This document shows, piece after piece, positions 1 through 6,982 of a stretch of DNA of 10,501 nt. A program made the position numbers and the translations under genes. This DNA is from Comamonadaceae bacterium (lineage in GTDB: Bacteria; Pseudomonadota; Gammaproteobacteria; Burkholderiales; Burkholderiaceae_C). A model generated the notes under the pieces. It was given only the letters and a program-made list of their open reading frames with translations, was not told the DNA's origin and made no database searches. The first letter of the stretch is position 1, and every line of letters begins with the position of its first letter. The stretch lies in NCBI GenBank assembly GCA_947374705.1, contig CANCDA010000078.1, positions 1 through 10,501 on the forward strand, given 5' to 3'.

Positions 1-772
1 CCTGGGCAGCGAGAAAGAAACCATCGACCAAGTGAAGATCGGCGCGCTCGATTTCACCCGCGTGAATGTCGGCCCGATGAACGGTATTTGCCCCCTCACG
101 CAAGTGCCGACCATGCCTTTTTTGTTCAACTCCATTGCCCACATGCGCAAGTCGCTGGACGGCCCGGTGGGCGATGAAATTTTGAAGAGCTGTGAGTCGG
201 TGGGCTTTGTGGGTCTGGCGTTTTACGACAGCGGCGCGCGCTCCATCTATGCCAAAAAGCCCATCAAGACCGTGGCCGATGCCAAGGGCCTGAAGATTCG
301 CGTGCAGCAGTCGGATCTGTGGGTCGCTTTGATCAGCGCCATGGGGGCCAACGCCACACCCATGCCCTATGGTGAAGTGTTGATGGGCCTGAAGACCGGG
401 CTGATCGACGCAGCGGAAAACAACATCCCGTCGTTTGACACGGCCAAGCACTATGAGTCGGTGAAGATTTACTCCAAGACCGAACACTCCATGGCGCCTG
501 AGATTTTGGTGATGTCCAAAATTGTTTATGACAAACTGCCCAAGGCCGAGCAAGACATGATTCGCGCAGCGGCCAAGGAATCGGTCGCGTTTGAGCGCCA
601 GAAGTGGGACGAGCAAGAGGCTAAGTCGCTGGCCGTCGTCATGGCCGCAGGGGCCCAGATGGTGGAAGTGGATAAAAAATCCTTCCAAGCGGTGATGGGT
701 CCGGTGTACGACAAGTTCATGGTTACGCCGGACATGAAGCGCTTGGTTAAAGCCGTGCAAGACACGAAGTAA
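1..772 (+). CDS. dctP: TRAP transporter substrate-binding protein, DctP family (5'-truncated)
   Basis: Periplasmic solute-binding subunit of a tripartite ATP-independent periplasmic transporter; it captures a carboxylate and delivers it to the DctQM permease that follows. The frame is open from the first bases of the window, so the signal peptide and first part of lobe I are missing; about 256 residues remain (family length about 320-340). The family hallmark segment is clear: GLKIRVQQSDLW, whose Arg (codon 299-301) sits where the family's carboxylate-clamping arginine lies, followed by ANATPMPYGEVLMGLKTGLIDAAENN. The GTG at 32 is internal, since upstream codons read in frame as LGSEKETIDQ. 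The stop is TAA at 770-772. The segment around IDAAENNIPSFDTAKHY recalls DctP proteins that bind uronates or related sugar acids, but the ligand cannot be fixed from sequence alone. Family assignment is very secure, substrate is not. Confidence 0.95.
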   Translation, partial: LGSEKETIDQVKIGALDFTRVNVGPMNGICPLTQVPTMPFLFNSIAHMRKSLDGPVGDEILKSCESVGFVGLAFYDSGARSIYAKKPIKTVADAKGLKIRVQQSDLWVALISAMGANATPMPYGEVLMGLKTGLIDAAENNIPSFDTAKHYESVKIYSKTEHSMAPEILVMSKIVYDKLPKAEQDMIRAAAKESVAFERQKWDEQEAKSLAVVMAAGAQMVEVDKKSFQAVMGPVYDKFMVTPDMKRLVKAVQDTK

Positions 773-793
773 TCGAGAGACTGCTTCTTAACT

Positions 794-847
794 CCCTCCC
801 CCGCTGGGGGAGCCCCCATCCCTGCCTTCCCCCAGAGGGGGAAGGGG
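794..847. repeat. Paired G/C-rich palindromes between dctP and dctQ
   Basis: The 104-base dctP-dctQ gap holds two back-to-back hairpins. The first spans 796-812 (7-bp stem CTCCCCC/GGGGGAG, loop GCT). The second spans 825-845 (9-bp stem CCTTCCCCC/GGGGGAAGG, loop AGA). The two halves are also imperfect inverted copies of each other, so the whole element could fold as one long stem. No T-run follows either stem, so a simple intrinsic terminator is unlikely. The position, directly after the binding-protein gene and before the permease genes, is where REP-like elements often stabilise the upstream mRNA and dampen read-through. That role is inference. The element also has the look of a dispersed intergenic palindrome family; no second copy was found in this window. 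Confidence 0.7.
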
Positions 848-876
848 CTAATACCAGTGAGCGCCATCGGAAAATC

Positions 877-1365
877 ATGTACACCAAATTCTGTGCCACC
901 CTCTCCAAGCTCTGCTTGGTGCTGGCCGTGATCGGTTTGATCGCGGTCATCTTGTGCGTGCAATGGCAGGTCATAGGTCGCTATGTTTTCAATGACACAC
1001 CCACTTGGGCCGAGGCGCTGGCGCTGCTCCTGGTGCTCTTCGTCACCGCCTTTGGCGTGGCGGTGGGGGTGCGCGACGCGGGTCACATTGGCTTGGAGTC
1101 CATGGTCTCTTTGCTGCCCGAGAAGTGGCAGCACCGCATTGAAATCCTGATCCACCTGCTGGTCGGCAGCTTTGGCGCGTTGATGGTTTATGGCGGTGGC
1201 ATCTGGATGATCGCCAAATGGAGCGAGAAAAAACCCATGCTGCCCGTGTCCGATGGCATTGACTACCTGCCGGTGGTGATTGCGGGTGTGTTGATCGTGC
1301 TGTTTTCTATCGAACACATCATCGCGTTAGCGCGCGGCACGGTGGTGGAGCCCTCATGGAACTGA
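877..1365 (+). CDS. dctQ: TRAP transporter small permease subunit, DctQ family
   Basis: Small inner-membrane subunit that links the solute-binding protein to the large DctM permease. It has 162 residues, the usual DctQ length. Four hydrophobic segments are visible at about 12-32, 45-65, 88-110 and 130-150. The signature after helix 1 is present: QVIGRYVFNDTPTWAEAL, with Trp44 and Glu46, followed by a helix rich in Val/Phe/Ala and then VRDAGHIGLE, matching the family's conserved His-Ile segment. The ATG at 877 is preceded by a modest GGAAAA Shine-Dalgarno-like stretch. The 3' end overlaps the start of dctM by 10 bases, a standard dctQM arrangement indicating translational coupling. The TRAP family uses a sodium or proton gradient rather than ATP. 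Confidence 0.95.
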   Translation: MYTKFCATLSKLCLVLAVIGLIAVILCVQWQVIGRYVFNDTPTWAEALALLLVLFVTAFGVAVGVRDAGHIGLESMVSLLPEKWQHRIEILIHLLVGSFGALMVYGGGIWMIAKWSEKKPMLPVSDGIDYLPVVIAGVLIVLFSIEHIIALARGTVVEPSWN

Positions 1366-2654
1366 CCCTACTCGCGCTGAGCTTCACCGTCCTGCTGCTC
1401 ATCGGCGTGCCGGTCGCGTTTGCCATTGGTCTGTCCTCGGTGCTCACCATTGTGGCGGCGGGGCTGCCCATTGCCGTGGTGTTCCAGAAGATGGTGGGCG
1501 GCATGCAAGTGTTCTCGTTCCTGGCTATTCCCTTCTTCGTCTTCGCGGGGGAACTGATGCTTTACGGTGGCATTGCCGACCGCATCGTGCGTTTTGCCAA
1601 TAGTTTGGTCGGCCATGTGCGCGGCGGCTTAGGGATGAGCAATGTGCTGGGCTGCACCATCTTTGGTGGCGTGGCGGGCTCACCCTTGGCTGACGTGTCG
1701 GCCATTGGCTCGGTGATGATTCCGCTGATGAAGAAGGAAGGCTACGACGCCGACTACGCTGTCAACGTCACCACCCACGCGGCGCTGGTGGGGGCCATCA
1801 TGCCGACCTCGCACAACCTCATCATCTACACCCTGGCCACGGCGGGCATAGCCTCGGTCAGCGCCATGAGCTTGATGTTGGCGGGCGTCGTGCCCGCGCT
1901 GATCTTGACCCTGTGCAACCTGGGTGCGGCCTACTGGGTGGCGGTGAAACGCAACTACCCCGTGCGCCCTGGCGGCTTTGCGGGTTGGCGTGCGGTGCTC
2001 ACAGCCTTCCTCGCGTCTTTGCCTGGACTCTTGGTGGTGGTCATCATTTTGGGTGGCATCTTGTCGGGGGCCTTCACGGCCACCGAGTCGGCGTCCATTG
2101 CGGTGGCCTGGGCCTTGATGGTCACGGTGTTTGTTTACCGCACCTTGTCTTGGAAAAACTTCCTCAAAGCCTGCGCCAAGGCCTGCAAGACCACCGGTGT
2201 GGTGCTGCTCTTGATCGGCATCTCCGCCGCGTTTGGTTACTTCATGGCGCTGTACGAAGTGCCGCAGCGCACGGGTGAATTGATGAAGGCCGTCAGCACC
2301 GAGCCCTGGGTGATCTTCTTGATGATCAATGTGCTGCTGTTCGTGCTGGGCACCTTCCTTGACATGGCCGCCACCATCCTGATCTGCACGCCGATTTTTC
2401 TGCCCATTGCCATGCAGTTTGGCATGGACCCAGTGCAGTTCGGCATCATCATGCTGATCAACTGCGCACTGGGCTTGAACACGCCGCCCGTGGGCACGGT
2501 GCAGTTTGTGGGTTGTGCCATTGGTGGCGTCACCGTGGGCCAAGTGATGCGCTCCATCGCCCCGTTCTATGGGGCTTTGGGCCTGTGTCTGCTGCTGGTG
2601 ACCTATGTGCCTGCGTTTTCGATGTGGTTGCCGAATTTGTTTTTGGCGAAGTGA
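1356..2654 (+). CDS. dctM: TRAP transporter large permease subunit, DctM family
   Basis: Large inner-membrane subunit forming the ion-coupled transport path of the TRAP system. It has 432 residues, typical for DctM. Hydrophobic helices run along the whole length (roughly 11-12 segments). Family-typical stretches include PFFVFAGELM near residue 60-70, GGVAGSPLADVSAIGSVMIPLM near 105-125 (the S-A-x-x-x-x-G type loop of the ion-transporter superfamily), GAIMPTSHNLIIY near 145-160, GAFTATESASIAV near 235, and GLNTPPVGTVQF near 375. The ATG at 1356 lies inside the end of dctQ and has a good ribosome site, GGTGGTGGAG at 1341-1350, five bases upstream, which decides this start. The TGA at 2652-2654 is only 11 bases from the end of the opposing operon, so the two transcripts must meet here. 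No clear intrinsic terminator is visible in the gap. Confidence 0.96.
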   Translation: MELTLLALSFTVLLLIGVPVAFAIGLSSVLTIVAAGLPIAVVFQKMVGGMQVFSFLAIPFFVFAGELMLYGGIADRIVRFANSLVGHVRGGLGMSNVLGCTIFGGVAGSPLADVSAIGSVMIPLMKKEGYDADYAVNVTTHAALVGAIMPTSHNLIIYTLATAGIASVSAMSLMLAGVVPALILTLCNLGAAYWVAVKRNYPVRPGGFAGWRAVLTAFLASLPGLLVVVIILGGILSGAFTATESASIAVAWALMVTVFVYRTLSWKNFLKACAKACKTTGVVLLLIGISAAFGYFMALYEVPQRTGELMKAVSTEPWVIFLMINVLLFVLGTFLDMAATILICTPIFLPIAMQFGMDPVQFGIIMLINCALGLNTPPVGTVQFVGCAIGGVTVGQVMRSIAPFYGALGLCLLLVTYVPAFSMWLPNLFLAK

Positions 2655-2665
2655 TGCATGGTCGC

Positions 2666-4795
2666 TTACAACAAGCCTTCGCGCTGAATCACCGCCGTCA
2701 AATCGCGCAGCCATTGACCCGCAAAGCTTTGGTAGGCACGGCCAATGCTGGCGCGGCCCATTTGCTCCCGTGTCGTGCCCACACGGCCAGTGCAGCGGTG
2801 CAGCCGCACGCGGAACTTCGCATCCAGGGCTTGCACGCGCCCGCTGGCGTCCACACGGGCGGGAATTGGCCCGCCAAAGGGGCTGGACAGGGCGGGGTAC
2901 TCCAGCTCGGCCAGTGCGATGCGGTCCACCGTCAGCACTTCGCAGTCCACACGGGGCAGGTCGGGTTCATCGGCAATGAAACGCGCTTGGGCGCCGATCT
3001 CAATTTTGGGGAGCGCGGCTTCGTCCACATAGGCATCGACCTTCACGCCTTGCGGTGTGGCAATCTGCAACAAGCGCTCGCCACGCGGAATCCAGGCCCC
3101 CGCACTCAGCGCAGGGCTCGTGTTCACCACCGTGCCAGCAAAACTGGTGCGCAAGTGCAGTTGTTCGCTCAAGGCCTGCAAACCTGACACCTGCGCCGCG
3201 CCCGACTCCCAGCGCTGGCGCAGGGTAGCGCCGCGTTCTTGCAGCCGCCCGTCAAAGGCTTGCTGCTGTAGTTGCCAGCGCAGTTGTTGCTCGCGCGCTT
3301 GGGCCATGCCCAGCTCTTGGCGCAGCTCGGTTGAGTCGAGTTCCACCAGCACTTGATCGGCCTGCACCGCTTGCCCCACTTTGACGGCGACCGAGCGCAG
3401 TTGCGCCGAGGCCGGTGCGTACAACCATTGGGCTTGTTGTGCGCTGAGGGCCGCAGGTGCATCCACCCCGCGCGGCCAGGGGATGCAGATCAGCGCGAGG
3501 AACACCAGTAGAAGGGTCAGGCTGCGTCCTGTGGCGAAGTTCCAGTGGGTGCGTGCCCGTTGAGACCACCACACCTTGAGTTCGCGCTTGATGGGGTAGG
3601 CGATGAACCAGCCCAACTCCACCACCAAGAGCAGCAGGCCCAGGGCTTTGAAGAACAAGTGGTACACCAAAAACGCGATACCCAAAAACAGCACCAGCCG
3701 GTACAACCAAGTGGCGTAGGCAAAGCCTATGAGCAGCCAGTGGCGTTTAGCGGGCAAGTCCTCGGGCGGCGCATCACCCCAGGCGAACAGCCACTCGCGC
3801 AAGCGCCAGCGCCCCAGCGCAAAAGAGCGCTCATGCAGATTGGGCATGCCCAGCCAGTCGCAGAGCAAAAAGTAACCGTCAAAGCGCATGAAGGGGCTCA
3901 GGTTGATGGCCAGGGTGATCAACCAAGTGCTGGTCGCCAGCAGGAAGACGCCAGCGCGAATCGGCCCATCAGGTAAAAAGCTCCACAGCAGCGTGGCACA
4001 GGCGGCCAAGCCGACTTCGACGGCCATGCCCGCCCCGCTGATTTGCAAGCGAGAGCGGCGCGAGGGCAGCTTCCAGGCCTCATTGGTGTCGGTGTAGAGC
4101 ATGGGCACCAGCACCATGAAGGCCACGCCCATATGGGGCACGCGGCAGCCGTGGCGGTAAGCGGTGAAGGCGTGGCCCAGCTCATGCGCCACTTTGGCGA
4201 TGCTCAACGCAATGCCAATGCCCAAAACGCCTTGCCAGTTGCTGTGCGCGGTGAAGGTGTTGGCGAAGTTGTCCCACTGCTGCGAGACCATGTACAGACC
4301 CAGCAGCGCCACCCCCATGATGACCCACCAAAATTGAGCGGTAAAACACCACATCACATGCGGCAGCATGGCCTTGAGAAACGCCATGGGGCGCACCAAG
4401 GGAATTCTGAAAAACAAATAGTGTTTCAGCAGCCACATGGCCTGGCTCATGCGTCCAGCCGTTGCCACATGACTGAGCCGTGCCGTGCCTTGTGCATCAC
4501 TGGCGATGAGCAGGTGGTGCTGGGTCAGAAAATTAAAAACACCTTCGATGTCGGCCATGTCCACGTCCAAGGTGGTTTCACGCCGCAAGGCTTCCAGCAG
4601 GGCCGACACTTGGCCGGTGCGCCAGCGCGAGAGGATCTCAAAAGCCGTCCAGCTGATCTGAAAAAAGCGGTTGTCGCTCGGGTCGTGCAAGGTCCAGCTG
4701 GGTGCGCCGTCGGCCCCGGTCGGGCCGGGGTGAATGGCCAACTCTTGCCGCAAAGGCGGCAGGGTCGTTAGCGGGACGGGCAGGGCAATCTGCAT
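2666..4795 (-). CDS. PqqD-like / M50 site-2-protease-type / HlyD-like fusion membrane protein
   Basis: Last gene of the leftward operon: 709 residues from the ATG at 4795. Residues about 17-100 resemble a PqqD-type winged-helix peptide-recognition fold (RFFQISWTAFEILSRW through FLTQHHLLI). Residues about 125-440 are a polytopic membrane core with the zinc-protease motif HELGH (His204, Glu205, His208) and the second M50 motif NLSPFMRFDG (Asn298, Pro301, Asp306), so the protease looks catalytically intact. Residues about 460-600 are a HlyD/biotinyl-lipoyl region, with half-motifs YAPASAQLRSVAVKVGQAV and TSFAGTVVN flanking a short Gln/Arg-rich coiled coil, followed by a beta-barrel-like tail. 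It resembles proteins annotated as peptide zinc metalloprotease/HlyD fusions. The likely role is processing or export of the operon's surface protein; this is inference. An in-frame GTG at 4834 would add 13 residues and overlap the upstream gene by 16 bases. Neither start has a strong ribosome site. Confidence 0.88.
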   Translation of the reverse strand: MQIALPVPLTTLPPLRQELAIHPGPTGADGAPSWTLHDPSDNRFFQISWTAFEILSRWRTGQVSALLEALRRETTLDVDMADIEGVFNFLTQHHLLIASDAQGTARLSHVATAGRMSQAMWLLKHYLFFRIPLVRPMAFLKAMLPHVMWCFTAQFWWVIMGVALLGLYMVSQQWDNFANTFTAHSNWQGVLGIGIALSIAKVAHELGHAFTAYRHGCRVPHMGVAFMVLVPMLYTDTNEAWKLPSRRSRLQISGAGMAVEVGLAACATLLWSFLPDGPIRAGVFLLATSTWLITLAINLSPFMRFDGYFLLCDWLGMPNLHERSFALGRWRLREWLFAWGDAPPEDLPAKRHWLLIGFAYATWLYRLVLFLGIAFLVYHLFFKALGLLLLVVELGWFIAYPIKRELKVWWSQRARTHWNFATGRSLTLLLVFLALICIPWPRGVDAPAALSAQQAQWLYAPASAQLRSVAVKVGQAVQADQVLVELDSTELRQELGMAQAREQQLRWQLQQQAFDGRLQERGATLRQRWESGAAQVSGLQALSEQLHLRTSFAGTVVNTSPALSAGAWIPRGERLLQIATPQGVKVDAYVDEAALPKIEIGAQARFIADEPDLPRVDCEVLTVDRIALAELEYPALSSPFGGPIPARVDASGRVQALDAKFRVRLHRCTGRVGTTREQMGRASIGRAYQSFAGQWLRDLTAVIQREGLL

Positions 4796-4818
4796 GGCTT
4801 GCGCGGGGCTTAAAGTGG

Positions 4819-6171
4819 TTAAAGGCCCAGCCACTGCCGTAACGTGGTGAGTGGCCGGCGCAGGGCGTAGTACAGCAGCGGCACGCGTGTGCCATGCAGC
4901 TTGGCCGTGCCCATCAGGCCAATGCGCAGCGTGGGCTCATCGGCTTTGAAATTGGCCTTGAGGCGGTAGGCCACTTGGCCGTCTCGCGTCGGCTCGGCGC
5001 TATAGGCCACTTGGGTGACGACGGCGCTGTAGGCCGATAGCGGGCTGGCGTTGGGGTACAGCGTGACTTCGGCGCCGGGGGCCACGTCAAAGCGCTCGCC
5101 CACGGGCAGTTGGATGTTGAGCTCCACCTTGGCCGGGTCGGCCAGGGTCAATACACGCTCACCCAGTTGCACGGTTTTGCCTTGCCAGTCGTTCACGTCA
5201 GAAAACACGGCAATGCCCGCGCGTTCTGCACGCACTTGCACGCGCCCGAGCAGCTCGGTCACATAGGCCAGCTCAACGCTTTTCTCACCCATCACGCCGC
5301 GCCGCAGCGACATGTCGAGCTTGCCTTTGTCTTCGGTCACCGCAATCTGGGCCGACTGGCGAAACTCTTCTTGCGCCGTGTCATAGGCCTTGCCCGCGAT
5401 GGCCAGCCGGGTTTGCAGCGCGGTCTGGTCCAGGCTGAACAAGGGCGTGCCTTGGGCCACGGCTTGATTGGGTTGCACCAAAACCCGCTCAACCACACCG
5501 TCTTGCGGGGCACGCACCAGAAACGGGTCTTTGGGGACGACCTCTGCCGGGGCCAACACACTTTGCTGCACCGGGAAGCAGGCCACCAGCACCAGCGCCA
5601 GCCACAACCAGCGTCGCCGCGCGGCACTGGCCCACAGGCCCCGCAAGGCGTCCAGCATTCGCTTGCGGGGGCGCAAACCCGCCAAGGCGTGTGCGTAGGC
5701 ACTCACCAACTCGCGGGCCACGGCGATGTCGTGCTCTTGCCACGGCGTGTCCGCCGCCAGCAGCAACCCACCCATGGGGGTCGGGTTGCTGGGGTTACCT
5801 GGGTTGAGCGGCATCCACAGCGCATGGGCAGGCCACCACTCGGCCCACTCGGCCATCAACTCAGGCAGCTCGTTGGCATTGATCGTGCGTGGCACATCGT
5901 GTTCGGCCAAGGCAAATATGCCGTGGAACAGGCGCGTCAACCACTGCGTGTACGGTGCTGCGGGATTGGGTTGTGGCAGGCCTGAGATGGCCGCCACGTG
6001 GCCCAGCGGGTTGAGCCCACCCGCGCCCAGGTACAAGGCGGCTTGACGGTAGGGCAAGACCTGCAAGGTCTCGTTGACCATGACAAAACCCAACACCTCG
6101 GTGCTGTGTGCCTCACGGGCGCGGCGCGCCAGTTGCAACAGGCCCAGCAGTTTCTGGATGGGTTCGCTCAT
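4819..6171 (-). CDS. HlyD-family membrane-fusion protein with N-terminal GAF-like domain
   Basis: Inner-membrane periplasmic adaptor, 450 residues. Residues about 15-165 are soluble and GAF-like in pattern (EVLGFVMVNETLQVLPYRQ, GGLLLAADTPW, then an amphipathic helix). An Arg-rich stretch and one membrane span follow at about 187-202 (WLWLALVLVACFPV), which would place the GAF-like part in the cytoplasm. The periplasmic part has a lipoyl half-motif at about 215-250 (VRAPQDGVVERVLVQPNQAV), a short helical hairpin at about 251-308, the second half-motif at about 310-345 (RAERAGIAVFSDVNDWQGKTV) and a beta-barrel region to about 425. The family bridges an inner-membrane exporter to a TolC channel. 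The ATG at 6171 has an in-frame TGA directly before it, so it is the earliest possible start. The gene lies 22 bases after the small HlyD gene and 23 bases before the protease fusion. The ligand of the GAF-like domain is unknown. Confidence 0.87.
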   Translation of the reverse strand: MSEPIQKLLGLLQLARRAREAHSTEVLGFVMVNETLQVLPYRQAALYLGAGGLNPLGHVAAISGLPQPNPAAPYTQWLTRLFHGIFALAEHDVPRTINANELPELMAEWAEWWPAHALWMPLNPGNPSNPTPMGGLLLAADTPWQEHDIAVARELVSAYAHALAGLRPRKRMLDALRGLWASAARRRWLWLALVLVACFPVQQSVLAPAEVVPKDPFLVRAPQDGVVERVLVQPNQAVAQGTPLFSLDQTALQTRLAIAGKAYDTAQEEFRQSAQIAVTEDKGKLDMSLRRGVMGEKSVELAYVTELLGRVQVRAERAGIAVFSDVNDWQGKTVQLGERVLTLADPAKVELNIQLPVGERFDVAPGAEVTLYPNASPLSAYSAVVTQVAYSAEPTRDGQVAYRLKANFKADEPTLRIGLMGTAKLHGTRVPLLYYALRRPLTTLRQWLGL

Positions 6172-6194
6172 TCAGACAGGCGCCGCCACGCCAT
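6168..6194 (-). promoter_or_regulatory. Eight-codon bridging minicistron (possible translational coupler)
   Basis: In the short gap between the small HlyD gene and the GAF-HlyD gene, the TAA stop of the first shares a base with an ATG (TAATG). That ATG opens an eight-codon frame (M-A-W-R-R-L-S-E) whose TGA overlaps the ATG of the GAF-HlyD gene (ATGA). Ribosomes ending the first gene could restart here and be carried to the next start, which has no good Shine-Dalgarno of its own. The arrangement is seen directly in the sequence. Its function is inferred, and chance is a real alternative in such a short stretch. Confidence 0.3.
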
Positions 6195-6982
6195 TAGCGT
6201 GCACCGGGAAATGTAGCCCAGCCACTCATGCCGGCGCGAAGACTTTTGACACCTGCGTCTGTCACAGCAGTCACCCCTATGGATTGGCTCACGGGGTCAA
6301 TTTTGGCGCCGATGCGAATCACTTTGGCGCTGATGGTGCTGCCCAATTCATCCACTTGCACATTGAGGGCACTGCCAGATTTGAGCCATACCAACCAACG
6401 CGAGGGAACGATGAGTTGCACCTCCAGCTCACCCGCATCGATCAGGCCCAGCAGCGGCGTGCCAGGTGTCACGTACTGGTGATTGGCCACGAGGCGCTTG
6501 GCAATCCGGCCAGAGAAAGGGGCGGCAATACCGCATTTGTTGACCGTGACTTGCATGAAGGCCACTTCAGCATCGACTTCCTTGGCTCGCCCCTCGGACT
6601 GCTGTAGTTCCAAGGCGCCGATGGAGTTCAGTTCAGCCAGACGCCGGTTGATAACCAAGGTCTGTTGGATGGCTTCCTGCGTGGCCATGGCTTTGTTGAG
6701 CTGGGCTTGGAACAGTGCGCAGTCAAAGCCCACCAGTCGCTGCCCCGAGCTGAAATAGTCACCCTCTCGCAAAGGCAGGTAGGCAATTTTTGCTGAAATC
6801 TCGCTTGAAATCACCACTTCATTGCGGGACAAAAATTGCACCCGAATGCGCCCGTCTTTGTCCCCTGTCGCTGGTGCCTCGGGTGCGGCCGCAAAAGCCT
6901 GTGTCGCGGCCAGAGCCAACACCAGACAGGCACCTAGCCAGATGCCAAGTCCCGCACCCTGCTTCAATATCGCGCGGCGCAT
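6194..6982 (-). CDS. Small exported HlyD/RND-type periplasmic adaptor
   Basis: Periplasmic adaptor of 262 residues. An N-terminal signal peptide is visible: Arg2-Arg3, a hydrophobic stretch about 12-30, and a likely signal-peptidase site near AFA-A at 30-33; there is no further membrane span. A lipoyl half-motif follows (VVISSEISAKIAYLPLREGDYFSSGQ region, about 56-82), then a short helical hairpin (about 90-145), the second half (CGIAAPFSGRIAKRLVANHQYV, split here: CGIAAPFSG at 150-158, RIAKRLVANHQYV at 159-171) and beta-barrel strands to the C-terminus. This pattern is typical of efflux/secretion adaptor subunits, though the protein is shorter than most. The chosen ATG at 6982 shares one base with the tolC stop (TAATG), implying coupled translation; a TTG at 7012 would extend it into tolC but would put ten residues before the signal peptide. 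It is probably one of three adaptor layers in this operon. Confidence 0.88.
   Translation of the reverse strand: MRRAILKQGAGLGIWLGACLVLALAATQAFAAAPEAPATGDKDGRIRVQFLSRNEVVISSEISAKIAYLPLREGDYFSSGQRLVGFDCALFQAQLNKAMATQEAIQQTLVINRRLAELNSIGALELQQSEGRAKEVDAEVAFMQVTVNKCGIAAPFSGRIAKRLVANHQYVTPGTPLLGLIDAGELEVQLIVPSRWLVWLKSGSALNVQVDELGSTISAKVIRIGAKIDPVSQSIGVTAVTDAGVKSLRAGMSGWATFPGAR

Noticed and set aside
796..849. Intrinsic terminator after dctP
   Set aside because: Stems are strong but no T-run follows, and the operon partners dctQM lie directly downstream.
526..1317. Long minus-strand open frame across the end of dctP and dctQ
   Set aside because: Its translation is low-complexity, His/Gln-rich and crosses the intergenic palindromes; the + strand frames match TRAP families. 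It is a shadow frame.
2646..2682. Hairpin GCGAAG/CTTCGC spanning the convergent junction
   Set aside because: Only six pairs with a loop of about 25 bases and no T-run; too weak to call a terminator.
1680..2714. 344-codon minus-strand frame antisense to dctM
   Set aside because: His/Gln/Arg-rich composition typical of the reverse of a membrane-protein gene; no recognisable domain; dctM is certain.
4043..4771. 242-codon + strand frame inside the M50 fusion gene
   Set aside because: No domain, His/Gln-rich; the opposite frame carries intact HELGH and other motifs.
5110..5985. 291-codon + strand frame antisense to GAF-HlyD
   Set aside because: Composition of a shadow frame, no start context, no recognisable fold.
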